From Drosophila pseudoobscura (taxonomy: Eukaryota > Arthropoda > Insecta > Diptera > Drosophilidae), in the NCBI RefSeq assembly GCF_009870125.1, contig NC_046683.1, positions 56,807,869-56,871,868 on the forward strand: a stretch of 64,000 nt of DNA. The letters are read 5' to 3'. Positions 10,096 through 21,614 of this stretch are shown here, in pieces (positions within the stretch are counted from its first letter, which is position 1; the number at the start of each line of letters is the position of its first letter). The notes below the pieces were generated by a model. That model searched no databases. It was not told the DNA's origin and was given only the letters and a program-made list of their open reading frames with translations. The position numbers and the translations under genes are program-made.

Positions 10096-13000
10096 CCGCC
10101 GGCATTGGCGTCATCGTCCGCATTGAGGAAGGCCTCGCGGGCCGACATCCAGGACTCGGCCAGCTCGCAGTCTCGCATGTACAGCTGCAGATCCAAGTTC
10201 TGCTCCAGCTGCAGACGGCGCTCGGTCCAGGCCTTCTCCAGATCCTCCCTGGCCTTGGCCAGATCCTCGATCTGCTCCTTGATCTCCGGCGAGGCGTAAT
10301 GGTTGGCCTGCAGCAACTCGTTGCCAAACTGCTCGAAGGCGCCAAAGGTTCCAGCGCGAGCATCAATCTCCGTTCGGTGTTCCTAAGGGTATTCCGAATA
10401 GCAAACGATTAGTTCCTAAATTCTATAATTCCCAAAAAGATATCAACGCCTGGTGGGGGTTAGAACAACAATATGCAACTGTGGCTGGCTGCCTGGGCTT
10501 GGTTTATTTATTTGCTGCAGCTTCAAGCTTCAAATTAGTCAAAAACCAACAAACAAACGTGGAACGAAATAGGGTTAAGGAAAGAATTCGATGTAGATGA
10601 TGATCAGATAAGATCAGAGTAGAGTCTGTGTGTCTGACAGTATTGGAAGATGATCGATGTGTGCGGATACGATTTAATGACTGCCCCAGGAAAGATCGAA
10701 TTTGTTGAACAGAAATGTACAATGTATAAGGTTGAGGTTTCTTTTTACACGATGTAGAGAATTTTGAGAAGCTATAGCCGATATTTTAAGCGTATCCAGA
10801 TTACACTTTTCTTTGCGGCTCTTCCTTTTTGCCTGTGAACTGAGTGTGTGTGTGTCGGAGTGAGAGTGATATCAGAGTATGGATGCTGATGTGGATGGAT
10901 ATCCCAGTATTAGATGATATAACAATACAATTCTTGGGGTTATTCAACCAACAAATAATAGTGTCTGTCAGTCTGTGTATGACTATGTGTGTGGGTATGG
11001 TTAAGCAAAAGCCAAGGAATATGCTTGAATTTCGCTATTTGTACACTCAAAAGGTGATGCCTGATAATTCATAAAAAGTTTCACCAAAAGACAATAAAAT
11101 AATAATATAATCGAAAATTCAGCTATGAAGTCCTAGTTTCAAAATTATCGACAACTCGATTAATGATTTATGATTTATGATTTTCGAAAAATTCGAAAAA
11201 AAGGTTCAACCAAAATCGAGGTTTTTTAGTTCTTAAGCTCTAGTGCACACATAGTCGTGCATTCAAAAAGTATCTCAGGAACCAAAGAGCGTCCGGCTCA
11301 GAATTTGTATACCCGGTTTTCAAAGAGTTTTGGGATATATGTGGATGTGTGTGTAACAGCCAGAAGAAAGCGTTTCCGACCTCGTTTCTGCATCAAAACC
11401 AGTTTGCCAAATTGGATCATTTTTATATCCAAAAGGAAGAAATGAAATTTCAGTGGCTATGCTACGCTCTCCACTCGCTTACTCATTCTTTCTATCTCAC
11501 TCTCTCTCTCCCCTTCTCACTCTTAATAGTGCAGTGTGCGCCCTGTAGCGAAATAGAGCGGAATAGCCACACCGCTGCTATTGGTGTGAGAAGTGAAAGA
11601 GAGAGTCGCTCAGAGAGAGAGAGTGACAGATGTAGCGAATGGAATAAAAAACAGTACAAGAAAAATGGAAACGGATACAATATTCTCAAAACTCGAATCA
11701 AATAGTTTCCCAAGAGAGAGATCGTGGTCTGCGTTCTGCGTTGGCTGCCCCATAAAATATATTGTATAAATCATATACATACATATGTATGTATATACAG
11801 GGTATACAGGAAGAAGTTCTGGTGTTCGGCATCTTATTATTTAAATGTCTTTGGTTGCATGCTGTTCTTTTTTGGGTGGGTTTCATAAAACTTTCCAAGA
11901 ACAATAAATTTATCTGGAAATAAGAAATCCATCCAACAAATATTCGGAATATTCAGATGATTCGAAGAGCAACAAAATGAAATGGATGGCATGGCACACA
12001 GATGAACAGAACACAGAGAGAGAGAAAAAACACACAAAGATACAACGGAATCACTGCTGATGATAATGGGTTAGCCGAAGGATCTACCTCGTCGCCAGAT
12101 GCGGGTGATGCGATGCTTGCGGTCGAAGCCCCAGTGGCTGTGGCTGTGCCTGTAACTGCAGGGACGGAGCTGCCCAGAGTGAACTCAATCTCAGCACGTT
12201 GTGCCTAGATCCAGGATCCAGGATACAGGATACCGATTCGGATTTTGTTTGGGTTGTGATGTTTGTAATGCAGAAACATAACCATGATGGGAGTTTGTTT
12301 GTTTGTTTGGATGTTGTTTGTCATGAACCATGGAACCATGAACCATTGTTGTAGTTTGATTGTTGATTGATTGATTGATTGTTTTGTAGGTCGTCGATAA
12401 ATCGAGTTTGCGATTGGTTTATGACGTGGAAACGAACCGAAAAACCAAAACGAAAGAATCAATAGAGAGGGATACAAGAGTTAATAAAATGCTCCATCAA
12501 TAGATCTGGCCACAGTTTAAACTGGAAGAAAACAACACCTTCGGCATGACCGAAGCTCTGAATACCCTTGCAGATACCTTGCAGATAATCCTTAAAGATA
12601 CTCTGCTACATCTGCACTGCAAAGGTCTCTGGGGTCCACTGGATTCCATCTCTTACCTGATGACGTTCAATGAGCGCCTCAGCGCCGGTGACATCATTGG
12701 CCAGCTCATCGGAGGTGACCAGGCTCATCATCGAGTTGATCCAGGCGAGCAGATCGCGATAGTCGCTGAGGAAGCGTTGCAGGTCGTACGAGTCGAGCAG
12801 CTTCTCCTTGCGGGCGGTGGACTTGGTGATGATCTGGTCCCACATCTCGTTGATCTCCTTCTGCTTGGCATACGTCTGTTCGGCGGTGTCCGGATGAGAT
12901 TGCATCAAACGGTTGGCCGTCTCGTCCAGCTGACGGATCTTGTCGCGCAGTGCGGCGAGATCACGCTCAACGCCCTCGTGCTTGCGCTGGAGTGTCTGCA

Positions 13001-16000
13001 CGCTACGCAGATCCTTGCCCAGATCGTCATTGTTCAGGGCATTGGCCTTCTCGGCGATCCAGTCCTTGGTCTCGTCAATGTCGCGATGGAAGCGCTGCAC
13101 CTCGTGGGCGGAGCCCAGCTGGCTGGCCTTTTCGGTGGTGAGCGTCTGCAGGTTGTTCCATTTCTCGTTTAGATCCTGCATCTGGGTCTGGATCTTGAGG
13201 GCGGCCTCCGTCTGTCCTAGCGACGTCAATTGGACGGCGATTTCGTTCATGTTGGCCAGACGCACTTCGTTGGCCTTCAGGTCGTCATTGAAGTCGTCGA
13301 ACTTCTTCTGTAGCACCTCCACCTCCTCCAGATCCTCACCGACCACATCTGCGATCTGGGCATGGTTCTCCTTGTCGCGGATCCACTGGGCCAGATCGGC
13401 AGCCTCGCGCACCAGCACGTACGCCTTCACCGTCTCGTTCAGCTTGTTCTGGCGCTCGCGAGCCAGGGCCAGCAGATTGTCGTACTGCGAGTTGATCTGG
13501 TTCTGGCGCTTGGCAATCGAATGATTGTCCACAAGGTTCTGCTGCGAGGCACTGAGCCCGGCCTCGATCTTCTTGATGTAGGCAGCTGGGACGAAGCCCT
13601 GTCGATCGTTGACCTCCACCTTCCACCAGTCCTTGTTGTTTGAGTTCAGGAGAGTGAGGACATCGCCCTTCTTCATGGACACCTCGCGGGGTGACTTCTC
13701 CGTGTAGTCGTAGAGGGCCACGACGCACTCTTTGCCAGTGATATCCACCACGGGTGTCTCCTGTTGCCGGCAGTTCTTGGCCTGCTCCTGCAGGGCCTGG
13801 ATGGTGTTGCCGAAGGCCTCCAGATCGGAGACAAGCGCCTCGTGTTTCTTCAGCAGCGCCTCCGAAGAGTCCTCATCCTTGCCGTAATCGCTGCCGGTGG
13901 CGATCGGCTCCTTCTCGCGCATCCACGACTCGGCCTCGTTGGCATCCGCAAAGTATTGATGGGCCTGCAGCGAGTCATCGAGATCCTGCTTGCGCTGATT
14001 GGACCTCTCCTTGAGGTTGTTCCACTGCTCCTGCAGGGCCTCCAATCGCTGCCGGATGTCGTCGCTTGCGAACGGCTGGTCTTTCAGCATATTATCGCCT
14101 GAACTGATAACATTCAGCAGCCTGGCCTCGTGGTTGTTGATCTCCGCGAGCACGGCCTGATGCTTCTTGATCAGGTTCTGCACTCCAATCAGATCACGTC
14201 CCCGATTGGTTGAGGCGGCGATGGGCTCCTTCTCCCTTATCCAGGCCGCCTCGTCCTCCAGGTCACGGAACAGCTGCTGCACGTGCAGCGAGTCCGACAA
14301 ATGCTGCTTGCGCTCGCTCATGGGCGCGGCGAGGGCAGCATAGCGGGCCGACAGATTGCCCTCCTTGTTGCGGATATTGTCTGCATCAAAGTGCCCGGAT
14401 TCGATAAACTTATTGGCAGCCACCTTGATGCTTTCTATGCGATCCTGATGAGCCATGACATCGGCCTCGAGGAGGGCGTGCTTCTTCTGGAGATTCTGCA
14501 CAGAGGTTAGGTCCTTGCCGTGATCCTCCGACAGCAGCTGGCCCTCGATCTCGCTCAGCCAGAGCTCAATGTCCTCGATGGTGCGATTGAACTGCTGCTG
14601 CTGGCAGGCCTCGTTCAACTTGCATCCCTTCTTGTCGGAGGCCTGAACGAGCGTCTCCCAGAGCACCACAATCTCCTGCATGCGCGTGTTGATCTGATCG
14701 GCGGCATAGTGCTGCTTCTCGATCAGTTCCGTGCCCACATTGGTGATGTCCTCGATGCGCGACTTGTTGGCGTTCAGCTCGTGCTCGAAATTCTGATGCT
14801 TCTGCATCTTTCCGTTCAGATTGGTGGGGTCCAGGTAGCTGTCATCTGTGGCAAACTTCAGCTTCTCGCTGATCCAGCCCTTGGTCTCGTCGCAGTCCCG
14901 CTCGAATTGCTGGTATCTGTTCGAGTCCTCCAGCAGCTGGCGCCTCTTTGCCGACTTTTCCTGGAGGGCGGCACGGCGGGCCAACAGCATCTGGCGACGC
15001 TGGGCCACATCGTCGGCAGCATAGTGCTGGCCATCGATCAGTTTGGTGGCGAAAATGTCCAGGGCCTTGATCTTCTCCTCTTGGGCGGCCAGACTCTTTT
15101 CAAAGTCCTCATGCTTCTTGATCAGAGCCTCCACCGAGTCGAGCGAGTCGCCCAGATCCTCATTGGCCAGGAATGCCTCCTGCTTGGCCATCCAGGTGTC
15201 TGCCTGCTCGGTGTCGCGGTAGAAGAGCTGCAGATCCATGCACTGCTCGTACAGGATGCGGCGATCCTCCCACAGGGACAGCAGCGAGCTCTTGTCGTTC
15301 TCCAGGGCGCCCAGCTTCTCTTGAATCTCGGCGGCGGCGTAGTGCTCGCGCTCCAGCAGCTTTTGGCCGGACTCGGTGGTTAGCTTGAAGCTGTCCTCGC
15401 GGGCATCGATTTCGCCCTTGTGCTCTTGGTGACGCTCCAGCAGGGCCTCGGCCCCAGCCACATCCTTGGCCAGCTCATCGGCCGAGATAATGGCCTTCAT
15501 GCCGTTGATCCACGACACCAGGTCGCGGAAATCGGCGAGGAAGCGATGCAGATAGTAGGACTCGTCGAGCTTCTGCTTGCGTTCGCGGGCCTTGGCCGTC
15601 AGACTCTGCCAGTAGTTGGCGATCTCCGATTGCTTGTCGCGGATCTGATCGCTGTGATCCGCATGAATGGAGCACAGACGCTGGGCTTCAGCGCCCAGGG
15701 TTGACACCTTGTCCTCGAGGGCAGCCAGATCGCGCTCTACGCCCTCGTGCTTGCGCTGCAGGGCCTGAACGCTGGCCAAGTCGCGGCCATAGTCGTCGGA
15801 GGAGAGAACCACATCCTTCTCGGCGATCCAGGCGACAGTCTCATCGGCATCTCGGTTGAACCGCTGGATCTCGTGGGCACCGAAGAGCTTCTCCTGGCGC
15901 ACGATGGCCAGCTGCTTGAGCCGCTGCCAGGCCTCGTTGAGCTCCTCCTTGCGCTTGGTGATGGTGTCGCGCTCGGGGTGGCCATCCTGGATGAGTTTGT

Positions 16001-16646
16001 CGGCCAGCTGGTTCACTTCGGTTACACGGTACTCCTGCGAGGCCATGTCCTTCTGGAATTCGTCGAACTTACGCTGCAAGACCTCCACGTGCTCCAGATC
16101 CTGGCCGAACTCATCGGCCGTAACAAAGGTCTCCTTGTCTTTGATCCAGAACATGACCTCCTCGCACTGGCGCAGGAACTGCACTAGAACCAGCGCCTGC
16201 TGCAGCTTCAGACCCTTCTCAGCCAGGCGGCTGAGCAGCAGCTCCCACAGCTGATGGAGCTCATCCAGTCGCCGCTGAATAGTCTCGGAGGCAAAGTGCT
16301 GCTGATTGATCATCTCCTGGCCGGTGTTGTCCAGCGACACGATGGCATTGCTATGCGCCGAGACCTCGGCCTCGAACGCCTGATGCTTCTGGATCTTGGC
16401 CTGCAGATTGGTGGGATCGCGATAGCTCTCCTCGCTGGCCGCTTGCAGCTTCTCATGGATCCAGGACTCCAGCTCGTCGGCATCGCGCTTAAAGTACTGA
16501 AAGCGCCGCGAATCCTCGAGCTTCTCGCGCTTCTGACGGGTCTCGATCTTGAACTCGTTGTAGCGCGAGAGAACCTGCTCACGACGCTCCTGGATGTCCT
16601 CGACGGTCTCGAGGATTTTCACCTCCTTCGGTGTAAAATTCTCCAT
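5599..16646 (-). CDS. alpha-Spec: Alpha-spectrin, non-erythroid type
   Basis: Five coding exons join as 16646-12657, 10382-8459, 8388-7785, 6395-5795 and 5727-5599. All junctions are GT-AG and in frame, giving 2415 aa, which is the known Drosophila length. The product is the alpha chain of the antiparallel spectrin heterodimer that crosslinks actin under the plasma membrane. It shows a partial N-terminal repeat ([20 protein letters not shown]), then about 20 three-helix spectrin repeats of about 106 residues. An SH3 domain inserted near residues 972-1027 has [19 protein letters not shown] and WWKV. Two EF-hands at the C-terminus have loops [12 protein letters not shown] (about 2275) and [12 protein letters not shown] (about 2320). 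The C-terminus ends [13 protein letters not shown] 5'UTR exon boundary is likely at 16713. Introns are 2274, 70, 1389 and 67 bases. Confidence 0.98.
6396..7784 (-). other. alpha-Spec intron (1.39 kb)
   Basis: Non-coding. It holds a CTG/TTG triplet tract (about 7209-7237), a GAAC repeat (about 7401-7416) and a short GT tract near 7646. I see no exon-like segment. Confidence 0.6.
10383..12656 (-). other. alpha-Spec intron (2.27 kb)
   Basis: Mostly AT-rich with GA/TC and GT microsatellites (about 11500-11515, 11605-11622, 10843-10856). The one exon-like stretch is at 12087-12204 and is listed separately. Confidence 0.6.
12087..12204 (-). pseudogene. Possible broken or cryptic cassette exon of alpha-Spec
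   Basis: Acceptor TCTAG lies just before 12204 and a moderate donor GAG/GTAGAT lies after 12087 on the minus strand. Read in phase with the upstream exon, the segment starts [20 protein letters not shown]. This resembles the start of the next constitutive exon ([11 protein letters not shown]). After a GGG (+ strand 12120-12122) the phase-correct frame changes character and stops at TAA 27-30 codons later in the unspliced sequence. One frame over, the text reads [11 protein letters not shown] right up to the donor. The exon is 118 bases, so inclusion would shift frame; one base fewer would make it a clean 39-codon cassette. Confidence 0.3.
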
Positions 16647-17909
16647 ATCGTTATTTCGTTTGCTTGTCTTCTATTCTTGAAAATATTCGTTCGTCTCGTG
16701 GCTTCGTAAAGAGCTGCAAAATACAAACACACAAATTTTCTATCAATCAATTTCCATTTCCTTTCGTTTTGTTTACATTCGCTATTGTTGTTCCAATTTA
16801 CCGTAAGATCCAGGCTCTAGGCGCTGCCAACTGGGTTTAAATTAATACTGCTGCTGGTACCTGCTGCTGCTTCTTCATCAAATGTTTGACCGTGCACAAC
16901 TGTAAAATAAGTATGTAATTATTATGTTTTCATTTGCATTTGTAAAAGGTAAAATATATGTATGTATGTAAATATAAAATAATGCATCATATTAATAGAC
17001 TTTTTAGACTACTGATACCGAGAATGGCTGATTTGGGTTTGAATTTCGATTTTGTTAGTCAAAAAAGTTGGGAAAACGACCGGAAAATGAAGGAAGGAGA
17101 CTTCCTTGTAGAGTTTTGTGGGTGTTCTGTCGCACGCCATGAAAACGGTATCCAGCAGTGTCTCCGGCCCAAGTCTTGCACAAGTACACACACACACATG
17201 CAAGCTCATTCTATTTTTAGATCTGTGAGCTTTCTCGACTTCGTGCGAACGAGAGGGCGCGGATTTCGACGAATCCGAAAACCTCGCTGGATATGAACTA
17301 TATGAACAATATATTGCCTCTGCTCCAGTTTAAACAGGCCAAGAATAGTTAAATTTGTATTCTAACTTGCACACACATACAAAAATAAAAAGAAGATATA
17401 TTGTAAATATTGAACTCTTGTCTGCATCCCAACCCTGGCCTATCGTCACAGAATATAATTGCAATCGCCGCTTATCGCGCTCACGACTCTAAACGAACAA
17501 TTTAAATATGATCGAACCGGTACATCTACGACTGCAGCGATTGCATAATCGTTAGCTATGCAAAATAATGAATATATGTATTCACTTTACTCGCAAATAC
17601 AAATACAAATGACACAGAATAGAGTTGCAATCGCCGCTTATCGCTTATCGCGTTGCCAACTGCTCAGGTCGATGATCGAATCGTTTCAGAATGCGGCCCC
17701 GCTCCGCTTGCCGTTCAAGAATAAACTAAAACTAAAAGAGGTGACAGTGACGCACTCGTTCACAGCCAATTGTTATCTTATCGACAACATGTCCACCCCA
17801 ATAAAGACAATCCCGCTTTTCCCCTCCGAGTTATTTGCTAGTGTCCCTTTTATTTAGGGAGCCAAAGAGTACGTTACATGACATAAGGGCTGTATTTTTG
17901 TTAGGAGTT
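16647..17909 (-). promoter_or_regulatory. alpha-Spec 5'UTR exon, leader intron and promoter; dlt 3' end
   Basis: A strong acceptor (TATTTTGCAG) puts the start of the coding exon's leader at 16713; the leader intron lies to its right. A likely promoter zone is 17610-17790, with TGGCAAC and repeated CTTATCGC words, by analogy with Drosophila TATA-less promoters. A poly(A) signal for dlt on the minus strand is at 17849-17854. A 32-base segment is duplicated at 17448-17479 and 17612-17643. Confidence 0.4.
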
Positions 17910-20900
17910 TTAGAAACTATCCAAATCACGTGACAAGTCGGCCAGCATCTCCATGAACAGATGCGATTTAGCGTCGTCCTCGGGGCTATTGATGTCTTCC
18001 TTGCTATCATTGCTATCACCGCCGCCAAAACGATTCCCCTGCGACAGTTGCTGCAGCATTTGGGAAAGGGCATTCCAGACGGGCGGTGACCAGTTCTCCT
18101 TAAAGAGCGGCATGAAGAGCTCGTTAAACTGATCAGCATTCAATACGCCTGCTTCCAGCATGGTGAGGAGGAGCTTCTCCAGCAGGCGGAAGCACTCCAG
18201 ATGGTTTCCCAGCTCCTGGATAAAGCTCACACTGAGCAAACCATCAAAGATTCCCGGTAAAGCTGGCTCACTGGCCGAGAGCTGAGGTGTGCGCCATACT
18301 GTGCAGCTGGCAGAGAGGATCTGTGGTGTCAGGAGCTGCGGCTGGCGGATGATCAGCAGCTGGACAAGTCGCACCAGGCCGGAGCCAATCAAATGATAGA
18401 AGACGGTGGGCAGCTGGGTCAGCAGAACGGCGTGTTGGATCTGCTGGAGCAGCGCCCACAGCTCTGGCGCACTACCCACGCTCTCCGGACGCAGGCTGAC
18501 GCAATGAAGCCACTGCTGCAGCTGGAAGAGCATGTCGGAGAGACTGAAGCCCACGTCCAGGGTCAAATGCATCTCGTTGGAGCTGCCGCCGCCAGTGGTC
18601 TCCAGTTTGTTTTTGTTGGCGCGGCACACCTTGGCGGCCAGCTCCTGAAGATCCCCTTGGTAGAAGCTGGACTGCATCACGTTCGCCTGCAGCCAATGCT
18701 GCAGCTGAGTCTGAGCCTGTCCCCGGATCAGTTGGGCGTACGTGGCTCGCAGCACCTCGTTGGTGCTGTCGGGTAGCAGGGCCCCCAGGGACTGCTCAAT
18801 GCGCTCCGTTAGCATCCGTGGCACTTGGTCCGCCCATCGCTGGCAGGCCTGCGATTTGGCCTCTTGGTAGATCTGCTGGATGTCGCCAAACACATCCTGA
18901 TACTGCGTGGAATCGATCTCGTTGACACGGCCATCGGCCGCCGCCTTGGACGGCAGCAGAATCTGCTGCTGGGCATCCTTCACCACGCATTTGAAGCTGC
19001 GCTCAGTCACAAACTCTATGAGGCGTCTGGTCGAGGCGTTCTGCGAGTGGAGGAAGGCATCGCCAAGTTTCCGCTGCTGCTGCTCCGCCGGACTGAGCTC
19101 CACGCAAGCCACCACCGATTGGGCCGTTGCAGAGGTTGTGGCACCACTCTGATTAAGCTGCTCCAGCCGCGTGGTTATGTACCGGAATCGGCCGCTTCGT
19201 CCAGTGCTTTGGGATTGCCGGGAGGGCGTGATGTTCACTCGGAATTCATGGAGATAGGGGCAGGCCACCGGCAGAAGCTCCTCCATCTGCGGCACATGGG
19301 ATGTCTCCAACGAACGAAACGAGCTCAGGCAGCTCTCCACCACGGCGGCATTTCCACCCATTTCCAGGGCCCTGTAGCTGTAGTATCCGCTGACCAGATG
19401 CGGCTGTGCCTCCAATAACCAGCCCAGGCAGCTCCTGGCAACGAACACGGCACCGGGCTGCAGTTTTTCTGCAGGCATGGCGGCGTACAGGGCATAGAGG
19501 AGCTCCAGAGTGGCCAGAGTGTTGGGCAACTGGAGCGCGATGAGGTCCAGCATCACCAGATACTGCACCAGCCAGGGCAGGGTGATCAGCAGCTTGCCAT
19601 TCACCATCGATCGTTCGAGGAGCTCGCGAAGATTAAAGTCCGGCTGGAAGTGGCTGCGCAGCTGAAGCTGCTGCTGGCAGACCTGCGATTGTGGCTGGCC
19701 GGAACAACGATTGTAGGGTAGGGCCGTCACATATCCGAGGAACTTTGCCAGAATCAGCATATTGGCCATGGTCTGGGCACGCACAATGAAGGGCCCGCCC
19801 TGCTGCGAGGGGCGTTCCTCCTCCACCACATCCTCGGCCAGCTGCTTCAGCTCGAATGTGGAATCATTTTGACGCACCAATTGGACATATAGGGCGAGCT
19901 TCAGCTGCACTAGAAAGGCCATAGAGGAGCAGTCGCTGATAAAGTCGCGGAAGAAAGCCTGCGAGCGGGGGAACTGATCCTCGACGCTGGAGCTGGAGGT
20001 CACCAATCGCTGGGCCAGGCGGTTCAGTCGCAGCTGGTCCAGCTTGAGACCCAGCTCTTCCGGAGATTCGGTTGTCTCGCTGCCAGAGATGAGGAGCTGG
20101 CTGACAAACAGCTTGGCAAAGTGGGCCATGTTCACGGCATGCTCCGAAATCTTAAAGATGGCCCGCACATGCGGCTTGAGTTCTCGATTGAAGCAGAACC
20201 CCCGATTGAGGTGGGTGGCCTCCCACAGCTTGAAGGCCTTGTAGAAGAGATCCCGCTGCGACTTGAAGGCCCCGAACTCATTCTGGTTTGGAAAGTTATC
20301 GCGCGAGTCCTTCTCCTCGTGGTAGTAGACGTTCTGCTGGCTGCCAGGCGAGGCCAAAGTCAGGGAGGAGGAGGCGCTGGAGGTCTCCTTTTTGGCCAGT
20401 TCCTGCTTACGGTGGCACGACTCCTCCAACTGCTGCACCAGGGGCTGAGGCAGCAGGCCCAGGCGCTCGTGTTGCAGGAGTATGCCGAGCGATTTCCTGT
20501 CCAGCTGGAGAAGAAGATACTGCTGATGCTCCAACAGTTGGAGGGCAAAGTAAATGCAATTCTTGTAGAGACCCAGACGCTGCAGGGGAGTCCCCAGATC
20601 CAGCTCCTTCACCGCTTGACTCGGAGTCACATCCGAGTCGTGGACGTTGAGCAGCTGCATCACAAAGCTCAGCTCCCCGAGCACATTCGGCACCATATTG
20701 AGATCCATTAGCTGGCCATAGATGGCCGAGAGCCCCTGCAGCTGGCCGGGACTTTTCACATCTTCCAGTTTGACGGGGACGGGCTCCTGCATGCTGGAGA
20801 CCTCATCTTCTTGTCCCCTCTCTGGGACCACACTGACGGGGGCCTCACTTTTGATCTCCTGCTTGTGGAGGAGTAGGGATTTGCGCGCCTCCATATCCAG

Positions 20901-21614
20901 GGCAGCGCCCTGGCTGCGATCGAACAGTTCGCTGCTCTGCGAGAGGCGCCACAGATTGTTCTCGTTGCTAAAGGAGCTGGTGTCACCAAACGAAGAGCTG
21001 GCCGACACGTTCTTGCTGATGGTCATCGGGAGAACCCGACGTCTGGGTTTGGCCTGGGCCACTCCCTGGGCTGTCTGCTGTTGTTGCTGCTGCTGGGGAG
21101 TGGTCTTCTTCTTGGTGGATCGCTGGTGACCTTGGGTCGGTGTAGTAACCAGAAAGTCGCCTAGACAAAAGCTGTGGCCACGGTCACCAGATGCGCCTCC
21201 TCCTCCGCTGCGATTGGCGCTTTGGGGAGTGCTGCAGAACTGACGGCTGCCTGGAGCACCTCCAGCGGACCTTCGGCCTTGCGACTGCGGCCGGACCGGA
21301 GTAGACATCGAGGATGTGGCACCGGCTGCACTCTGGTTGTGGGGAGATGCGTTGAACAAGTCCTCAGACGGCAGCAGTGGCTTGGGCTGTCGTACAGGTG
21401 TTAGACACTTGGGAGTCGTCTCGGTCTCGCTGCCGCGGAAATGCTGCTCTGTATGTTGGCGCACGGCAGCCAGAAAGTACACGGCAAAGTCCTCCAAGCT
21501 GCAGGTCTTTCCTTTTTTGAAGAGCGACACGAACTTGAAAGGCAACTGTACACGGGGAACGTTTTCCAGATTCGTCAGCAAACGCTGGAGCTGATTCTCT
21601 TCCAATCTGTTCAT
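17910..21614 (-). CDS. dlt: Codanin-1 homologue, discs lost
   Basis: A single 1234-codon exon. Codanin-1 family proteins bind the H3-H4 chaperone Asf1 in the cytoplasm and limit its entry into the nucleus; human CDAN1 mutations cause dyserythropoietic anaemia. Drosophila dlt is needed for imaginal-disc growth, and it is known to lie beside alpha-Spec, as here. The N-terminal 250 residues are low-complexity, with Gly/Ser and a poly-Gln run near residue 175. A basic RRRVLPMT at about 189-197 looks like the Asf1-binding B-domain type (basic triplet, hydrophobic, Pro, Thr). The rest is an all-helical body rich in Leu and Gln, with YHEEKDSRDNFPNQNEFGAF near residue 430 typical of codanin. It is transcribed toward alpha-Spec. 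Confidence 0.93.
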   Translation of the reverse strand: MNRLEENQLQRLLTNLENVPRVQLPFKFVSLFKKGKTCSLEDFAVYFLAAVRQHTEQHFRGSETETTPKCLTPVRQPKPLLPSEDLFNASPHNQSAAGATSSMSTPVRPQSQGRRSAGGAPGSRQFCSTPQSANRSGGGGASGDRGHSFCLGDFLVTTPTQGHQRSTKKKTTPQQQQQQQTAQGVAQAKPRRRVLPMTISKNVSASSSFGDTSSFSNENNLWRLSQSSELFDRSQGAALDMEARKSLLLHKQEIKSEAPVSVVPERGQEDEVSSMQEPVPVKLEDVKSPGQLQGLSAIYGQLMDLNMVPNVLGELSFVMQLLNVHDSDVTPSQAVKELDLGTPLQRLGLYKNCIYFALQLLEHQQYLLLQLDRKSLGILLQHERLGLLPQPLVQQLEESCHRKQELAKKETSSASSSLTLASPGSQQNVYYHEEKDSRDNFPNQNEFGAFKSQRDLFYKAFKLWEATHLNRGFCFNRELKPHVRAIFKISEHAVNMAHFAKLFVSQLLISGSETTESPEELGLKLDQLRLNRLAQRLVTSSSSVEDQFPRSQAFFRDFISDCSSMAFLVQLKLALYVQLVRQNDSTFELKQLAEDVVEEERPSQQGGPFIVRAQTMANMLILAKFLGYVTALPYNRCSGQPQSQVCQQQLQLRSHFQPDFNLRELLERSMVNGKLLITLPWLVQYLVMLDLIALQLPNTLATLELLYALYAAMPAEKLQPGAVFVARSCLGWLLEAQPHLVSGYYSYRALEMGGNAAVVESCLSSFRSLETSHVPQMEELLPVACPYLHEFRVNITPSRQSQSTGRSGRFRYITTRLEQLNQSGATTSATAQSVVACVELSPAEQQQRKLGDAFLHSQNASTRRLIEFVTERSFKCVVKDAQQQILLPSKAAADGRVNEIDSTQYQDVFGDIQQIYQEAKSQACQRWADQVPRMLTERIEQSLGALLPDSTNEVLRATYAQLIRGQAQTQLQHWLQANVMQSSFYQGDLQELAAKVCRANKNKLETTGGGSSNEMHLTLDVGFSLSDMLFQLQQWLHCVSLRPESVGSAPELWALLQQIQHAVLLTQLPTVFYHLIGSGLVRLVQLLIIRQPQLLTPQILSASCTVWRTPQLSASEPALPGIFDGLLSVSFIQELGNHLECFRLLEKLLLTMLEAGVLNADQFNELFMPLFKENWSPPVWNALSQMLQQLSQGNRFGGGDSNDSKEDINSPEDDAKSHLFMEMLADLSRDLDSF

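Noticed and set aside
12002-12208. 68-codon + strand frame opposite the alpha-Spec cassette candidate
   Set aside because: No supporting splice sites or promoter; the minus strand explains the segment better.
14520-15383. Long + strand frames across alpha-Spec
   Set aside because: Leu/Gln-rich antisense of spectrin repeats; no independent evidence.
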